The position numbers and the translations under genes were made by a program. A DNA stretch of 64,000 nt from Panacagrimonas sp052387695 (GTDB lineage: Bacteria; Pseudomonadota; Gammaproteobacteria; Nevskiales; Nevskiaceae), in NCBI GenBank assembly GCA_052387695.1, contig JBQTIX010000008.1, forward strand, positions 27,628-91,627. The letters run 5' to 3'. This document shows positions 36,037-45,062 of this stretch, piece by piece. Position 1 is the stretch's first letter; each line of letters starts with the position of its first letter. Below the pieces are notes generated by a model. The model ran no database searches. It saw nothing but the letters and a program-made list of their open reading frames with translations, and was not told where the DNA came from.

Positions 36037-36924
36037 TCAGTCGCCTGCGAGGAGGCGTTGTGCCTCGCGATAGCGGCTGGCGGTGCGCTCCGCGATTTCG
36101 TCGGGCAGCCAGGGCGCTGGCGGGGCCTTGTTCCAGGACTGGGCTTCCAGCCAGTCGCGGACGATCTGTTTGTCGAAGCTCGGCGGGCTGCTGCCGGGCT
36201 GCCAGGTGTCGGCCGGCCAGAAACGCGACGAATCCGGCGTAAGAACCTCGTCGATCAGATGAACGGCCCCCCCTTCGTCCAGCCCGAATTCGAATTTGGT
36301 GTCGGCGACGATGATGCCGCGTGCACGCGCGTACGCAGAAGCCTCCTGGTAAATCCCAAGACTCAGTTCGCGTAGCCGTTGGGCCAGCGTCGAGCCGATG
36401 CGAGCCTCAACCTCGGCAAAGGAGATGTTCTCGTCATGCTGGCCGACGGGTGCCTTGTCGGCCGGCGTGAAGATCGGCTCGGGTAAGCGGTCGGCCATGC
36501 GCAGCCCCGACGGTAGGGCAATGCCGCAGATGGCGCCGGTCTTCCGATAATCATTCCAGCCTGAGCCGATCAGGTACCCGCGCACGACGCATTCAACCGG
36601 GATCGCCTTCAATTTCTTGACGATCGCCGCCCGTCCGCTCAGCGGTTCAATCTCCGCTGGGGTGAGCCAGTCCTCCAGCCGCATCTGCGGAGCAAGCTGG
36701 TGGGGTACGCGTGACTCGAAGCGCCGCATCCAGAACTCGGTCAGGCGGGTCAGGACGGCACCCTTGCCAGGGATGGGGCGGGGCAGGATCACGTCGAAGG
36801 CGGACAGCCGGTCCGTCGTCACGATCAGGAGATGGCGGTCGCCGACCGCGTAGATATCGCGGACCTTGCCGCGATGCACGCGCGGAAGCGAAGTCAGGTT
36901 GGACTCGAATAAGGGGGCATTCAT
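36037..36924 (-). CDS. purC: Phosphoribosylaminoimidazole-succinocarboxamide synthase
   Basis: 295 residues; SAICAR synthetase of purine synthesis. HRGKVRDIYAVGDRHLLIVTTDRLSAFD is the ATP-grasp-like start; VVRGYLIGSGW and IVADTKFEFGLDE are conserved. This is the long eukaryote/proteobacterial type rather than the 237-residue enterobacterial one. It ends about 38 bases upstream of the DUF6489 start on the same strand. Confidence 0.95.
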   Translation of the reverse strand: MNAPLFESNLTSLPRVHRGKVRDIYAVGDRHLLIVTTDRLSAFDVILPRPIPGKGAVLTRLTEFWMRRFESRVPHQLAPQMRLEDWLTPAEIEPLSGRAAIVKKLKAIPVECVVRGYLIGSGWNDYRKTGAICGIALPSGLRMADRLPEPIFTPADKAPVGQHDENISFAEVEARIGSTLAQRLRELSLGIYQEASAYARARGIIVADTKFEFGLDEGGAVHLIDEVLTPDSSRFWPADTWQPGSSPPSFDKQIVRDWLEAQSWNKAPPAPWLPDEIAERTASRYREAQRLLAGD

Positions 36925-37007
36925 CCGTCGCGGCCTTCGGGGCAGGGCGCGGCATCATAGCCGGGCTGAGCGTTGCCGCAGATGCGTCGCCGTGGGCGAA
37001 CTGTGAG

Positions 37008-37046
37008 CCGGCCGGCACACGTGGGAGAGGGTCGTGTGCCGGCCGG
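37008..37046. terminator. Perfect 13-bp hairpin, possible terminator of the lux operon
   Basis: CCGGCCGGCACAC (37008-37020) and GTGTGCCGGCCGG (37034-37046) form a perfect 13-bp stem with a 13-nt loop. There is no T-tract, so it may be a Rho-dependent or transcript-stabilising structure. It lies 20 bases beyond the end of the minus-strand ORF at 37066. The gap from here to purC (36925-37007) shows nothing else. Confidence 0.5.
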
Positions 37047-37065
37047 TCGCAGTCCCCCCTGGGAG

Positions 37066-37479
37066 TCAGCGACGTGCCTTGGACCGCGCGGTCCGGTTGG
37101 TCGATGGGTTTGAACAGGCCGGTTCGCCAGCCTCGGGTGGCAACCTGCCTGAATCAGGCGGTGGATCGTAAAGAAGGCCCCGCAGGTGTCGGCCGCCAAC
37201 CGCTTGGCGTCGCCGGTTCACCTGGGCCGGCGGACTGGGCAGGCGCCGGTTTTCGGGGAAGGGTGGATCAGGATTGGGAGCACAAGCGACGTCGAAGTCC
37301 ATCCAGACCGTCGGCGTACCGAGAATGCGCGAGAGAATGGATTCCGGCGTCGCGCGTTCCGCACAGCTTTCGTGCGTGGGTTGCGCGTCGAAGAGTTCGA
37401 CGCTGACCGCGCCGCCGCGCATCGCTGCGGCTCGGCCGGATACTGCAAAACCAGGTGTCAGGCGGCTTCGGCCAGGCAT
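37066..37479 (-). CDS. Possible ORF after luxI, no recognised family
   Basis: 137 codons overlapping the luxI end by 22 bases, with GAGAG before the ATG. The first 65 codons show coding-like GC3 (VSVELFDAQPTHESCAERATPESILSRIL); the rest is proline/arginine-rich and less convincing. It ends 20 bases before the 13-bp hairpin. No domain is recognised. It may be a real third gene of the quorum-sensing unit or only a fortuitous frame in high-GC DNA. Confidence 0.35.
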   Translation of the reverse strand: MPGRSRLTPGFAVSGRAAAMRGGAVSVELFDAQPTHESCAERATPESILSRILGTPTVWMDFDVACAPNPDPPFPENRRLPSPPAQVNRRRQAVGGRHLRGLLYDPPPDSGRLPPEAGEPACSNPSTNRTARSKARR

Positions 37480-38069
37480 GGCGTCTCTCCCAGAGCGACG
37501 TGACGGGTGTGCGCATCGATATCGACCCAGCAGGCGACCGACCCGACTCTGCCGATCTTCACCGGTGGCCCGAAGCGATGCAGGATCAGGCCCGTCCCGG
37601 CCAGCAGGCGCTCGACCGCCACGCTGGTCACGAGCACGTACTGGCCGATGTGGTTATCCACCGCGAACCGGACCGTATCGCGCACCAGCTGGCGTGCGGT
37701 CTGGCCCATCGAGAAGGCGGCGGTGCGTGAGGTCTTGGAGGTATCCACCGCGAACCGACTGATCTCCCAGATATGCCGATGCCGCGGCGCCGGGTGACCG
37801 TTCAGCAGCTGGGAAAAAATGTCGCTGAGCATGTAGGGGCGCGTGGTGGGCCGCAGCCGCCAGCCGCCACAGACCCGGTCGGCATCATCCGTGGCGACCA
37901 TGTACACGCTGTCAAGGTCATCGAACGGGTCTTTCTCCTGCCCGTTGTCCACCGTCACATCCCAGCCCAGTCGTTGGTGGAATACCTCGTAGCGAAGCCG
38001 GTACATCTGCTCTGAATACCGCTCGGAAAAATGGCGATTGTGCAGGGCTCCGCAGACGATCTGGATCAT
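37458..38069 (-). CDS. LuxI-family N-acyl-homoserine-lactone synthase
   Basis: 203 residues carrying the LuxI signature: RLRYEVF (Arg24, Phe30), Gly35-Trp36, acidic FDDLDS (Asp50-53), Arg71 in WRLRPT, and WEISRFAV with Glu102 and Arg105. It makes an acyl-homoserine lactone from S-adenosylmethionine and an acyl donor; the acyl group cannot be deduced. I chose MIQIV at 38069 over the longer frame because LuxI proteins start about 22 residues before this arginine. It lies downstream of a luxR gene on the same strand. Confidence 0.92.
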   Translation of the reverse strand: MIQIVCGALHNRHFSERYSEQMYRLRYEVFHQRLGWDVTVDNGQEKDPFDDLDSVYMVATDDADRVCGGWRLRPTTRPYMLSDIFSQLLNGHPAPRHRHIWEISRFAVDTSKTSRTAAFSMGQTARQLVRDTVRFAVDNHIGQYVLVTSVAVERLLAGTGLILHRFGPPVKIGRVGSVACWVDIDAHTRHVALGETPCLAEAA

Positions 38070-38134
38070 ATTGAGCCTGGCTTGGCCGCCACGAAATGTG
38101 GCGCCGATCAAATCACGCCGGGAGCGCGCTGTAA

Positions 38135-38152
38135 CCCCTCATTTCTGATAGG
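38135..38152. promoter_or_regulatory. Candidate lux box upstream of luxI
   Basis: CCCCTCATTTCTGATAGG is an 18-bp imperfect dyad (CC..TCA-N4-TGA..GG) centred about 75 bases before the luxI start, in the luxR-luxI gap. It fits the size of a LuxR-binding site but matches no specific consensus well. The same gap holds a small hairpin (GGCGG/CCGCC on the minus strand) after luxR. Confidence 0.35.
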
Positions 38153-38229
38153 AATTCATTCTGCAGGCACGAGGCATGAATAGGCGGGGAACCGCCGTCC
38201 CGGAAAATCCACAGGGGATCGGGCGTGAC

Positions 38230-39000
38230 TCAGCCCGGAAGTTCGAGCAGGTGCTGGGACGAGCTGATCTGCGAGGGATAGCCCTCGGGCTCGATCGCGC
38301 CGAGCGCCATGGCGCGCGCGATGGCGTGGTTGCGGGTACGGACGCCGAGCTTTCGCTCCGCCGCGTTGAGGTGAAACACCACCGTGCTTTCCGCGATGCG
38401 CATGCGCTCGCCGATGGCCATGGCCGTCAGGCCCTGGGCGGCCAGCCGCAGGCAATCGCGCTCCCGCGCCGTCAGGCGTGGCTCGCGGGTGGGCTCGGTT
38501 TCCAGGATCAACTGCCGGGTGCGTTCCTGGATCAAGCTGGTCAGCCACTGTGCACGCTGGAACAGCTTCAGGCGCTCCGCACCCGCGGGCAGTTCGGTGG
38601 GCCGCGCAAAGCTCATCACGCCGAATTCGCCGTTGATGCAATGCACGGGCACGCTCAGGCCGTGACCCAGGCCGAAGCGCGCGGCTTCCGCGAACAGGCG
38701 CCGCACCGAGGGCTTGTCGCGTTCGAGTTCATCCCAGCCGAAGGGGACGACCGAGGAGGCCGCACGGGTGAGCACCGGGTCGATCATCATGAAACCCTGC
38801 TCGTCGTAGTACGAACGCCAGCTTTTCGGGTAGCCGGACAGGACAAACTGGCAGGGCCGGGACAGGGATACCGCAATCCGGAGTCCGTACAGAAAATGCT
38901 CGAAGCCGAGCGTCATCGCAACCTGGCGGCAGGCCGCACCCACGCCTGCCACGTCGCGTGCCGCGGTGACCAGGCTTTTGAGCGCATCATCCCGACTCAC
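38230..39000 (-). CDS. LuxR-family quorum-sensing regulator
   Basis: 256 residues from GTG 39000. All six conserved autoinducer-pocket positions are visible: Trp61, Tyr65, Asp74, Pro75, Trp89 and Gly113. The LuxR HTH follows at about 175-235 (LTARERDCLRLAAQGLTAMAIGERM). AAGGGGA lies upstream of the GTG; an ATG at 39093 would add 31 residues of poor character. It probably binds the signal made by the adjacent LuxI and regulates that gene. Divergent from purD. Confidence 0.92.
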   Translation of the reverse strand: MSRDDALKSLVTAARDVAGVGAACRQVAMTLGFEHFLYGLRIAVSLSRPCQFVLSGYPKSWRSYYDEQGFMMIDPVLTRAASSVVPFGWDELERDKPSVRRLFAEAARFGLGHGLSVPVHCINGEFGVMSFARPTELPAGAERLKLFQRAQWLTSLIQERTRQLILETEPTREPRLTARERDCLRLAAQGLTAMAIGERMRIAESTVVFHLNAAERKLGVRTRNHAIARAMALGAIEPEGYPSQISSSQHLLELPG

Positions 39001-39221
39001 GACGAAACAATCCCCTTGACGACCATCGATTCTCCCGGCGCTTCCCGGCGGAAACTCATCGGCACCCGCAAGGCTTGCCGGGTCAAGGTGCATCGAGTCA
39101 TGCGAGTGACGGTCTGGTTAGCGGTTGCGGACCGGGTCCTCGTTGTGGACGATGGCCGACTTGGCTGGGCTCCCCCCAGCTTCCACGAACTTATTCCGAA
39201 TCCCGGCACACGGCAACCCGC

Positions 39222-40526
39222 ATGAACAACAAGGCAATGCGAATCCTCGTCGTCGGTTCCGGCGGACGTGAGCACGCGCTGGCGTGGAAGCTCGCACAGT
39301 CGGCGCGCGTGAGCGAAGTGCTGGTTGCGCCTGGCAACGCTGGCACGGCGACCGAGGCATGCTGCCGGAACTGCGGGATCGCCGTCGAGGACATCGCCGG
39401 CTTGTTGCAACTGGCGCATGACGAGTCGGTGGATTTCACGGTCGTCGGACCGGAGGTGCCGCTGTCCCTGGGCATCGTGGACCGTTTCCGTGACGCCGGC
39501 CTGCGTATATTTGGACCGACCCGTTCAGCGGCGCGGCTGGAAAGCTCGAAGGCTTTCACCAAGGACTTCCTGGCCCGGCACCGCATCCCGACTGCGCAGT
39601 ACCAGGTCTTCACGGAGTGCGAAGCGGCGCTGCTGGACCTGGAGACCCGCGGCGCGCCGATCGTGATCAAGGCCGACGGGCTTGCTGCCGGCAAGGGCGT
39701 GGTGGTGGCGATGGGGCTGGACGAGGCGCGTGATGCGGTGCGCGACATGCTCTCCGGCAACTCGCTGGGTGACGCCGGCGCGCGGGTGGTGATCGAGGAT
39801 TTCCTGCCCGGGGAAGAGGCGAGCTTCATCGTGGTGGCCAACGGCCTTCAGTACCTGGCCCTGCCGACCAGTCAGGATCACAAGCGCATCTTCGACGGCG
39901 ATCAGGGACCGAACACCGGCGGCATGGGCGCGTATTCGCCAGCTCCCGTGGTGACACCTCAAATTCATGCGCGCGTATGCCGCGAGGTGATCGAGCCGAC
40001 GTTGGCCGGCATGCTGGCCGAAGGCGCGCCGTTCTGCGGCTTTCTCTACGCCGGTCTGATGATCGATCCGGCCGGCGCGATCAAGGTGCTGGAGTTCAAC
40101 ACCCGTATGGGGGATCCAGAGACCCAGCCGATCCTGATGCGGCTCGAATCCGATCTGCTCGATCTGCTGGAAGCGGCGCTTGACCAGACATTGCCGGACG
40201 TCAAGGTTCTATGGAGCGAGCAACCTGCCCTGGGCGTCGTCATGGCCGCGCACGGCTACCCCGGAAGCGTGCGCAAGCACGATGCGATTCGCGGGCTCGA
40301 CTCGGATTTCGGCGGCGCCAAGGCATTCCACGCCGGTACCGCGATCAGGGACGGTGCCGTTGTGACCGCGGGTGGACGCGTGCTGTGCGTGGCGGCGCGG
40401 GGCGACGATGTGGCCGGCGCGCAGCGCGCGGCTTACGCCGCGGTGGCGAAGATCCAATGGGACGGCATGCAATACCGTCGCGACATTGGTTACAGGGCGA
40501 TTCAGCGCGACCGACCTTCCGAATAG
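39222..40526 (+). CDS. purD: Phosphoribosylamine-glycine ligase
   Basis: 434 residues; ATP-grasp enzyme of purine synthesis. MRILVVGSGGREHALAWKL, IKADGLAAGKGVVVA and FNTRMGDPETQP are conserved. Start at MNNKAM; the internal MRIL at 39237 is an alternative, since neither has a strong ribosome binding site. The 221-base gap to luxR should contain both divergent promoters. It converges with rho. Confidence 0.96.
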   Translation: MNNKAMRILVVGSGGREHALAWKLAQSARVSEVLVAPGNAGTATEACCRNCGIAVEDIAGLLQLAHDESVDFTVVGPEVPLSLGIVDRFRDAGLRIFGPTRSAARLESSKAFTKDFLARHRIPTAQYQVFTECEAALLDLETRGAPIVIKADGLAAGKGVVVAMGLDEARDAVRDMLSGNSLGDAGARVVIEDFLPGEEASFIVVANGLQYLALPTSQDHKRIFDGDQGPNTGGMGAYSPAPVVTPQIHARVCREVIEPTLAGMLAEGAPFCGFLYAGLMIDPAGAIKVLEFNTRMGDPETQPILMRLESDLLDLLEAALDQTLPDVKVLWSEQPALGVVMAAHGYPGSVRKHDAIRGLDSDFGGAKAFHAGTAIRDGAVVTAGGRVLCVAARGDDVAGAQRAAYAAVAKIQWDGMQYRRDIGYRAIQRDRPSE

Positions 40527-40549
40527 GAGCCCGCCGAGTGGGATAGGCT

Positions 40550-42337
40550 CTAATTGCGCTTCATCGAATCGAAGAACGCCTCATTGGTCTTGGTGATCTT
40601 CATGCGGTCCAGCAGCAGTTCCATCGCCGCCAGCTCGTCCATCTGGTGCAGCAGCTTGCGCAGGATCCAGATCTTGGACAGATCCTTGTCGCTGACCATC
40701 AACTCTTCCTTGCGTGTGCCCGAGCGCGTGATGTTGATGGCCGGGAACACACGCTTCTCGTAGATGCGGCGTTCCAGGTGTACCTCCATGTTGCCGGTGC
40801 CCTTGAACTCCTCGAAGATCACTTCGTCCATCTTCGAGCCGGTGTCGATCAGCGCGGTGGCGATGATCGTCAGCGACCCGCCTTCCTCGACGTTGCGGGC
40901 CGCGCCGAAGAAGCGTTTGGGCTTCTGCAGGGCGTTGGCGTCGACACCGCCGGTGAGCACCTTGCCGGACGACGGCGCCACGGTGTTGTAGGCGCGCGCC
41001 AGCCGCGTGATCGAGTCGAGCAGGATCACCACGTCGCGCTTGTGCTCGACCAGACGACGCGCCTTTTCGATCACCATCTCGGCCACTTGAACGTGACGGG
41101 AAGCGGGCTCGTCGAACGTGGAGGCCACCACTTCGCCGCGCACGGTGCGTTGCATGTCGGTGACTTCCTCGGGCCGCTCGTCGATCAGCAGGACGATCAG
41201 GTACACCTCGGGATAATTGGCTGCCAGGGACTGCGCGATGTTCTGCAGCATCATGGTCTTGCCGGCCTTGGGTGGCGAGACGATGAGGCCGCGCTGGCCA
41301 CGACCAAACGGCGCGACGATGTCGATGACCCGCGCCGTGATGTCCTCGGTGGTGCCGTTGCCGCGCTCCATCTTGAACTGCTGGTCGGCGAACAGCGCGG
41401 TGAGGTTCTCGAAGCTGACTTTCTTCTTCGAGACCTCGGGTGCCTCGTAATTGATCGAGTCGACTTTCAGCAGCGAGAAGTAGCGCTCATTGTCTTTCGG
41501 ACTGCGCACGCGACCGGACACGGTGTCGCCGGTGCGCAGGCTGAATCGACGGATCTGCGAGGGTGAGATGTAGACGTCGTCCGGTCCCGCCGCGTATGAA
41601 CTGTCCGGGCCGCGCAGGAAGCCGTAGCCGTCGGTCATGATTTCCATGACGCCATCGGCATAGATGTGCTCGCCGCGCCGCGCCGCGGCTTTCAGCAGGG
41701 AGAACACCAGGTCCTGCTTGCGTACTCGAGCGACGTTGTCCAGACCCTGCTCTTCGGCGATCTCCAGCAGTTCCGCGGCCGTCATCTTCTTGAGGTCGGG
41801 AATGCGGATGATCTTCGGCGGCTCGTTGGGTCGCAGTTCCTGCTGCGGGCGCGGAGTCGTCGGCGTCGGCGCCATGCCGATGTCGTTGTCCTCGGGCAGA
41901 CCCTCCATCGAACCTTCCTGCGGCACGCTCAGGGTGGTCTGTCGCGCATGTTCGCCGGCGCCGGCCGTAGCGGCAGCAGCGGCCGCAAGCTCGGCTTCGT
42001 ACTCCTCTTCGGTCATGTCGACCGGGAGTCCGTCGTTTCTGCCGCCGCCTCCGCCGTTGCTGCCGTTGTTGCCGCCGCCGCGCACGGGATTGCCGCCGCC
42101 GCCATTGTTATTGCGCGGCCCGTTGCGATGGCGACGGTGTTTCATCATCCGGTTGGCCTTCGGCGGTCGATTGGCGTCGCGATTCTGATCGCGCGCCGGC
42201 TGGCCCTGCTCCCGGTTAGGAGTCGAATTCTGCGGCTGCGAATTCTGATTGGCGTTCTGCTCGCGGCCCGGTTCGCGGGCTTGATCCCGTGCGCTCTCGC
42301 GGACGGTTTCGGGGGGGGAATCAGGCGACGTTGACAT
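40550..42337 (-). CDS. rho: Transcription termination factor Rho with long disordered N-terminal extension
   Basis: 595 residues against about 420 for E. coli Rho. Residues about 177-595 are a complete Rho: Rho_N (TAAELLEIAEEQGL), cold-shock RNA-binding domain, P-loop PPKAGKTMM, LLIDERPEEVTDMQR and the Q/R-loops, all intact. The first 175 residues are low-complexity: Q/N/R-rich (20-60), then G/N-rich (75-100) and an acidic/alanine block (108-128). The helicase ends transcription of untranslated RNA. The start overlaps the trxA stop by 17 bases, so trxA and rho are co-transcribed. Confidence 0.96.
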   Translation of the reverse strand: MSTSPDSPPETVRESARDQAREPGREQNANQNSQPQNSTPNREQGQPARDQNRDANRPPKANRMMKHRRHRNGPRNNNGGGGNPVRGGGNNGSNGGGGGRNDGLPVDMTEEEYEAELAAAAAATAGAGEHARQTTLSVPQEGSMEGLPEDNDIGMAPTPTTPRPQQELRPNEPPKIIRIPDLKKMTAAELLEIAEEQGLDNVARVRKQDLVFSLLKAAARRGEHIYADGVMEIMTDGYGFLRGPDSSYAAGPDDVYISPSQIRRFSLRTGDTVSGRVRSPKDNERYFSLLKVDSINYEAPEVSKKKVSFENLTALFADQQFKMERGNGTTEDITARVIDIVAPFGRGQRGLIVSPPKAGKTMMLQNIAQSLAANYPEVYLIVLLIDERPEEVTDMQRTVRGEVVASTFDEPASRHVQVAEMVIEKARRLVEHKRDVVILLDSITRLARAYNTVAPSSGKVLTGGVDANALQKPKRFFGAARNVEEGGSLTIIATALIDTGSKMDEVIFEEFKGTGNMEVHLERRIYEKRVFPAINITRSGTRKEELMVSDKDLSKIWILRKLLHQMDELAAMELLLDRMKITKTNEAFFDSMKRN

Positions 42338-42656
42338 GCGGATTGACGAATGCGGCGAGCTGCGCTTTATGAGCCGCGCCCACCTGGGTGGCCGCTGCCT
42401 GTCCGTCTTTGAACAGGATCAGCGTGGGGATACCGCGAATGCCGTACTTGGGCGGCGTGCCCGGGTTCTCATCGACATTGAGCTTGACCACCTTGAGCTT
42501 GCCGACATTCTCCGCGGCAATCTGCTCGAGGATGGGCGCGATCATGCGGCAAGGCCCGCACCACTCGGCCCAGAAATCGACCAGCACGGGCGTGCTGGAC
42601 TTGAGCACATCCTGGTCGAAGGAGGCGTCGGAGACGGCAGAAATGTGTTCGCTCAT
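42321..42656 (-). CDS. trxA: Thioredoxin 1
   Basis: 111 residues with the redox site WAEWCGPCRM near residues 31-40 and the cis-proline loop IRGIPTLILFK. It is the general cytosolic disulfide reductant. The start at MSEHIS follows GAGG; the longer upstream frame is spurious. trxA-rho on one strand with divergent rhlB reproduces the enterobacterial rhlB/trxA-rho locus. Confidence 0.96.
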   Translation of the reverse strand: MSEHISAVSDASFDQDVLKSSTPVLVDFWAEWCGPCRMIAPILEQIAAENVGKLKVVKLNVDENPGTPPKYGIRGIPTLILFKDGQAAATQVGAAHKAQLAAFVNPHVNVA

Positions 42657-42917
42657 GGTGAAAACCTCAATGTCGTGGACGCGGCAAAACGCGCGCAAGA
42701 AAGGAAGATGGGGCTGCACCCGGGCCGGCTCAAGAGCGGCGATCGTTGGCGCACGCCCGCGACCCGGACGGTTATGATGGACGCTTGCTGCAGGGGAATC
42801 GAAGCGAGCGGGAATCGGATGCCGGCCTCTTTGAGAGCCTCTTGATCCCCGGTATGCCGACTATTTGAGCCGATTCCCCAGGCCCTTGCAAGCGCACCCA
42901 CCTAATCGACGCAGCAT

Positions 42918-44210
42918 ATGGAAGCAGATCACTTATCCAACACGCGCTTTGACGCGCTCCCGCTCCACCCCAGCCTGCAAAGTGCCGTGCAGCGGCTGGG
43001 TTTCGATCGCTGTACGCCCATCCAGGCGCAGACCCTGCCGCTCGCGCTGGAGGGTCGGGACCTTGCCGGCCAGGCGCAGACCGGCACCGGCAAGACTGCC
43101 GCCTTCCTGCTCGCGACCATGCATCGTCTGCTGACGGTCCCACGAACGGGTCCGGAGGGTCAGCCGCGCGCCTTCATGCTGGCGCCGACGCGCGAGCTGG
43201 CGGTGCAGATTTACGACGATGCACTGCAACTGGGCGCCGATAGCGGGCTGCGCTGTACCGTCTGCTTCGGTGGCACCGGGTACGAGTCGCAGCGGCAGGC
43301 CATCACCGACGGCGTCGACATCCTGATCGGCACGCCGGGTCGCCTGATCGATTACTACAAGCAGGACGTCTACTCGCTCAAGCACATCGAGGTGGTGGTG
43401 CTGGATGAGGCGGATCGCATGTTCGATCTCGGCTTCATCGCCGACATCCGTTACCTGCTGCGGCGCATGCCCCCGCCGATGCAGCGCAGGAACTATCTGT
43501 TCTCGGCCACGCTGTCGCACCGTGTGCTGGAACTGGCGTTCGAGCACATGAACGACCCGCAGAAGATCACCATCGAATCCGAGCAGGTCACGGCCGATCG
43601 GGTGCGGCAGTCTCTGATCCACGTTTCCAACGACGACAAGCTGAAGGTGCTGGTCGCGTTGATGCGGCATCACGATCCTTTCCGCACCCTGGTGTTCGTC
43701 AACACCAAGCGCGGTTGCGAGGACGTGGAGCGCACCCTGCGCGCCAACGGCTTCGACGCGCAGACGCTGTCTGGCGACGTGCCGCAGAACAAGCGGCTGC
43801 GACTGCTCGATGATTTCAAGGAAGGCAAGCTGCCGATCCTCGTCGCCACCGACGTCGCCGCGCGTGGCCTGCATATTCCCGCGGTCAGTCACGTCATCAA
43901 CTACGACCTGCCGCAGGACGCCGAAGACTACGTGCATCGCATCGGTCGCACCGCGCGTGCGGGCGAGGCGGGCGACGCGATCTCGCTGTGCTGCGAGACC
44001 TTCGTCTACTCGCTGCCGGATATCGAGCGCTTCATCGGCACGCGCCTGCCGGTGGAGACATTGCCGCCGGAATGGATCGGTGAAGATTTTGTCGAGGTGG
44101 CGCCCTTGAAGCGCCCGCACACTTCGCGCGGCGGCCCTCATCGCGGTGGCGGAGGCAGCGGACCGCGGCGGCCCGGAGGCGGCCCCCCGAGACGCGGCGG
44201 TCGCAGGTGA
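42918..44210 (+). CDS. rhlB: ATP-dependent RNA helicase RhlB (DEAD-box)
   Basis: 430 residues with the Q motif (FDRCTPIQAQTLP), Walker A AQTGTGKT, PTRELAVQ, DEAD box (VVLDEADRMFDLGF), SATLSHR, and HRIGRTARAG. RhlB is the degradosome helicase. The last 30 residues are an RGG-rich basic tail, likely RNA-binding. It is divergent from trxA across 261 bases in which no clear promoter was resolved. The stop overlaps the next gene as GTGA. Confidence 0.95.
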   Translation: MEADHLSNTRFDALPLHPSLQSAVQRLGFDRCTPIQAQTLPLALEGRDLAGQAQTGTGKTAAFLLATMHRLLTVPRTGPEGQPRAFMLAPTRELAVQIYDDALQLGADSGLRCTVCFGGTGYESQRQAITDGVDILIGTPGRLIDYYKQDVYSLKHIEVVVLDEADRMFDLGFIADIRYLLRRMPPPMQRRNYLFSATLSHRVLELAFEHMNDPQKITIESEQVTADRVRQSLIHVSNDDKLKVLVALMRHHDPFRTLVFVNTKRGCEDVERTLRANGFDAQTLSGDVPQNKRLRLLDDFKEGKLPILVATDVAARGLHIPAVSHVINYDLPQDAEDYVHRIGRTARAGEAGDAISLCCETFVYSLPDIERFIGTRLPVETLPPEWIGEDFVEVAPLKRPHTSRGGPHRGGGGSGPRRPGGGPPRRGGRR

Positions 44211-44935
44211 TCCGACCGGAGTGGGTCTGTCATCCACGGGTGCGGGCCTGCTTCACGACACGCGCCGGTGGCGTCAGCCGAGCGCCTTATGCCTTGTTCA
44301 ATCTCGCCATGCATGTGGGCGACGATCCTGCCGCCGTTCTCGAGAACCGGCGTCGTTTGCGTGAACGGCTGGGGCTTGTGCGCGAGCCCGGCTGGATCGA
44401 GCAGGTTCACGGCACGCGGGTGGTGTCGCTCGCACACGCAGGAGCCGGCCTGTGTGCGGATGCTTCGTGGACCGATCAGGCTGGGCTCGCCTGCGCCGTA
44501 CTGACCGCGGATTGTTTGCCTGTCTTGTTTGCTGACGATGAGGGCCGATGCGTCGCGGCGGCGCATGCGGGCTGGAAGGGGCTGCTGGCGGGTGTGCTCG
44601 AATCGACCGTCGCCACGCTGCCCGTGCGGCCGGAACGATTGCAGGCCTGGATCGGCCCGGCCATCGGTGCACGCGTCTATCAGGTCGGCGACGAAGTGCG
44701 TCGAGCCTTCGTCGAGCGCGACGCGAAGGCGGCGATCGGCTTCTCTCCTGACGGTCCGCAAAAGCATCTTTGCGATCTGGCGCTGCTGGCTCGCCGACGC
44801 CTGCAAGCGGTCGGCGTGGACCGTGTTTCCGGAGGCGATTTCTGTACGGTTTCGGACGCGAGCGTATTTTTTTCCTTCCGTCGCGACAGAGTTTGCGGGC
44901 GCATGGCTGCGCTGATCTGGCTTGAGCCGGTCTGA
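44207..44935 (+). CDS. pgeF: YfiH/PgeF-type multicopper polyphenol oxidase (laccase) domain protein
   Basis: 242 residues; the family signatures CFTTRAGGVS, QVHGTRV, LTADCLPVLF and AAAHAGWKG carry the histidine and cysteine metal ligands. Homologues act as purine nucleoside phosphorylases/adenosine deaminases, or in peptidoglycan editing (PgeF). The GTG start overlaps rhlB. Symbol by family. Confidence 0.88.
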   Translation: MIRPEWVCHPRVRACFTTRAGGVSRAPYALFNLAMHVGDDPAAVLENRRRLRERLGLVREPGWIEQVHGTRVVSLAHAGAGLCADASWTDQAGLACAVLTADCLPVLFADDEGRCVAAAHAGWKGLLAGVLESTVATLPVRPERLQAWIGPAIGARVYQVGDEVRRAFVERDAKAAIGFSPDGPQKHLCDLALLARRRLQAVGVDRVSGGDFCTVSDASVFFSFRRDRVCGRMAALIWLEPV

Positions 44936-45018
44936 TCCCGTGTTTTGTTGCGTGTACGGGGGGGGTCTGCTACAAGGCGGAGGCGCGGCGGAGGTCATAT
45001 GTGCCCTCCATCGATCGA

Positions 45019-45051
45019 CATAAATAAGCCGCGTCGCGGCTTCATAAATAA
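45019..45051. repeat. Direct repeat CATAAATAA flanking a small hairpin
   Basis: CATAAATAA occurs at 45019-45027 and 45043-45051, 24 bases apart, with GCCGC/GCGGC between. AT-rich in an otherwise GC-rich gap, 12 bases before the propeller gene start. Could be a regulator site or leader structure. Confidence 0.5.
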
Positions 45052-45062
45052 CGGGGTGGAAA

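Noticed and set aside
36711..37406. 231-codon plus-strand frame antisense to purC
   Set aside because: Shadow of purC with arginine/glycine-rich composition and no motif.
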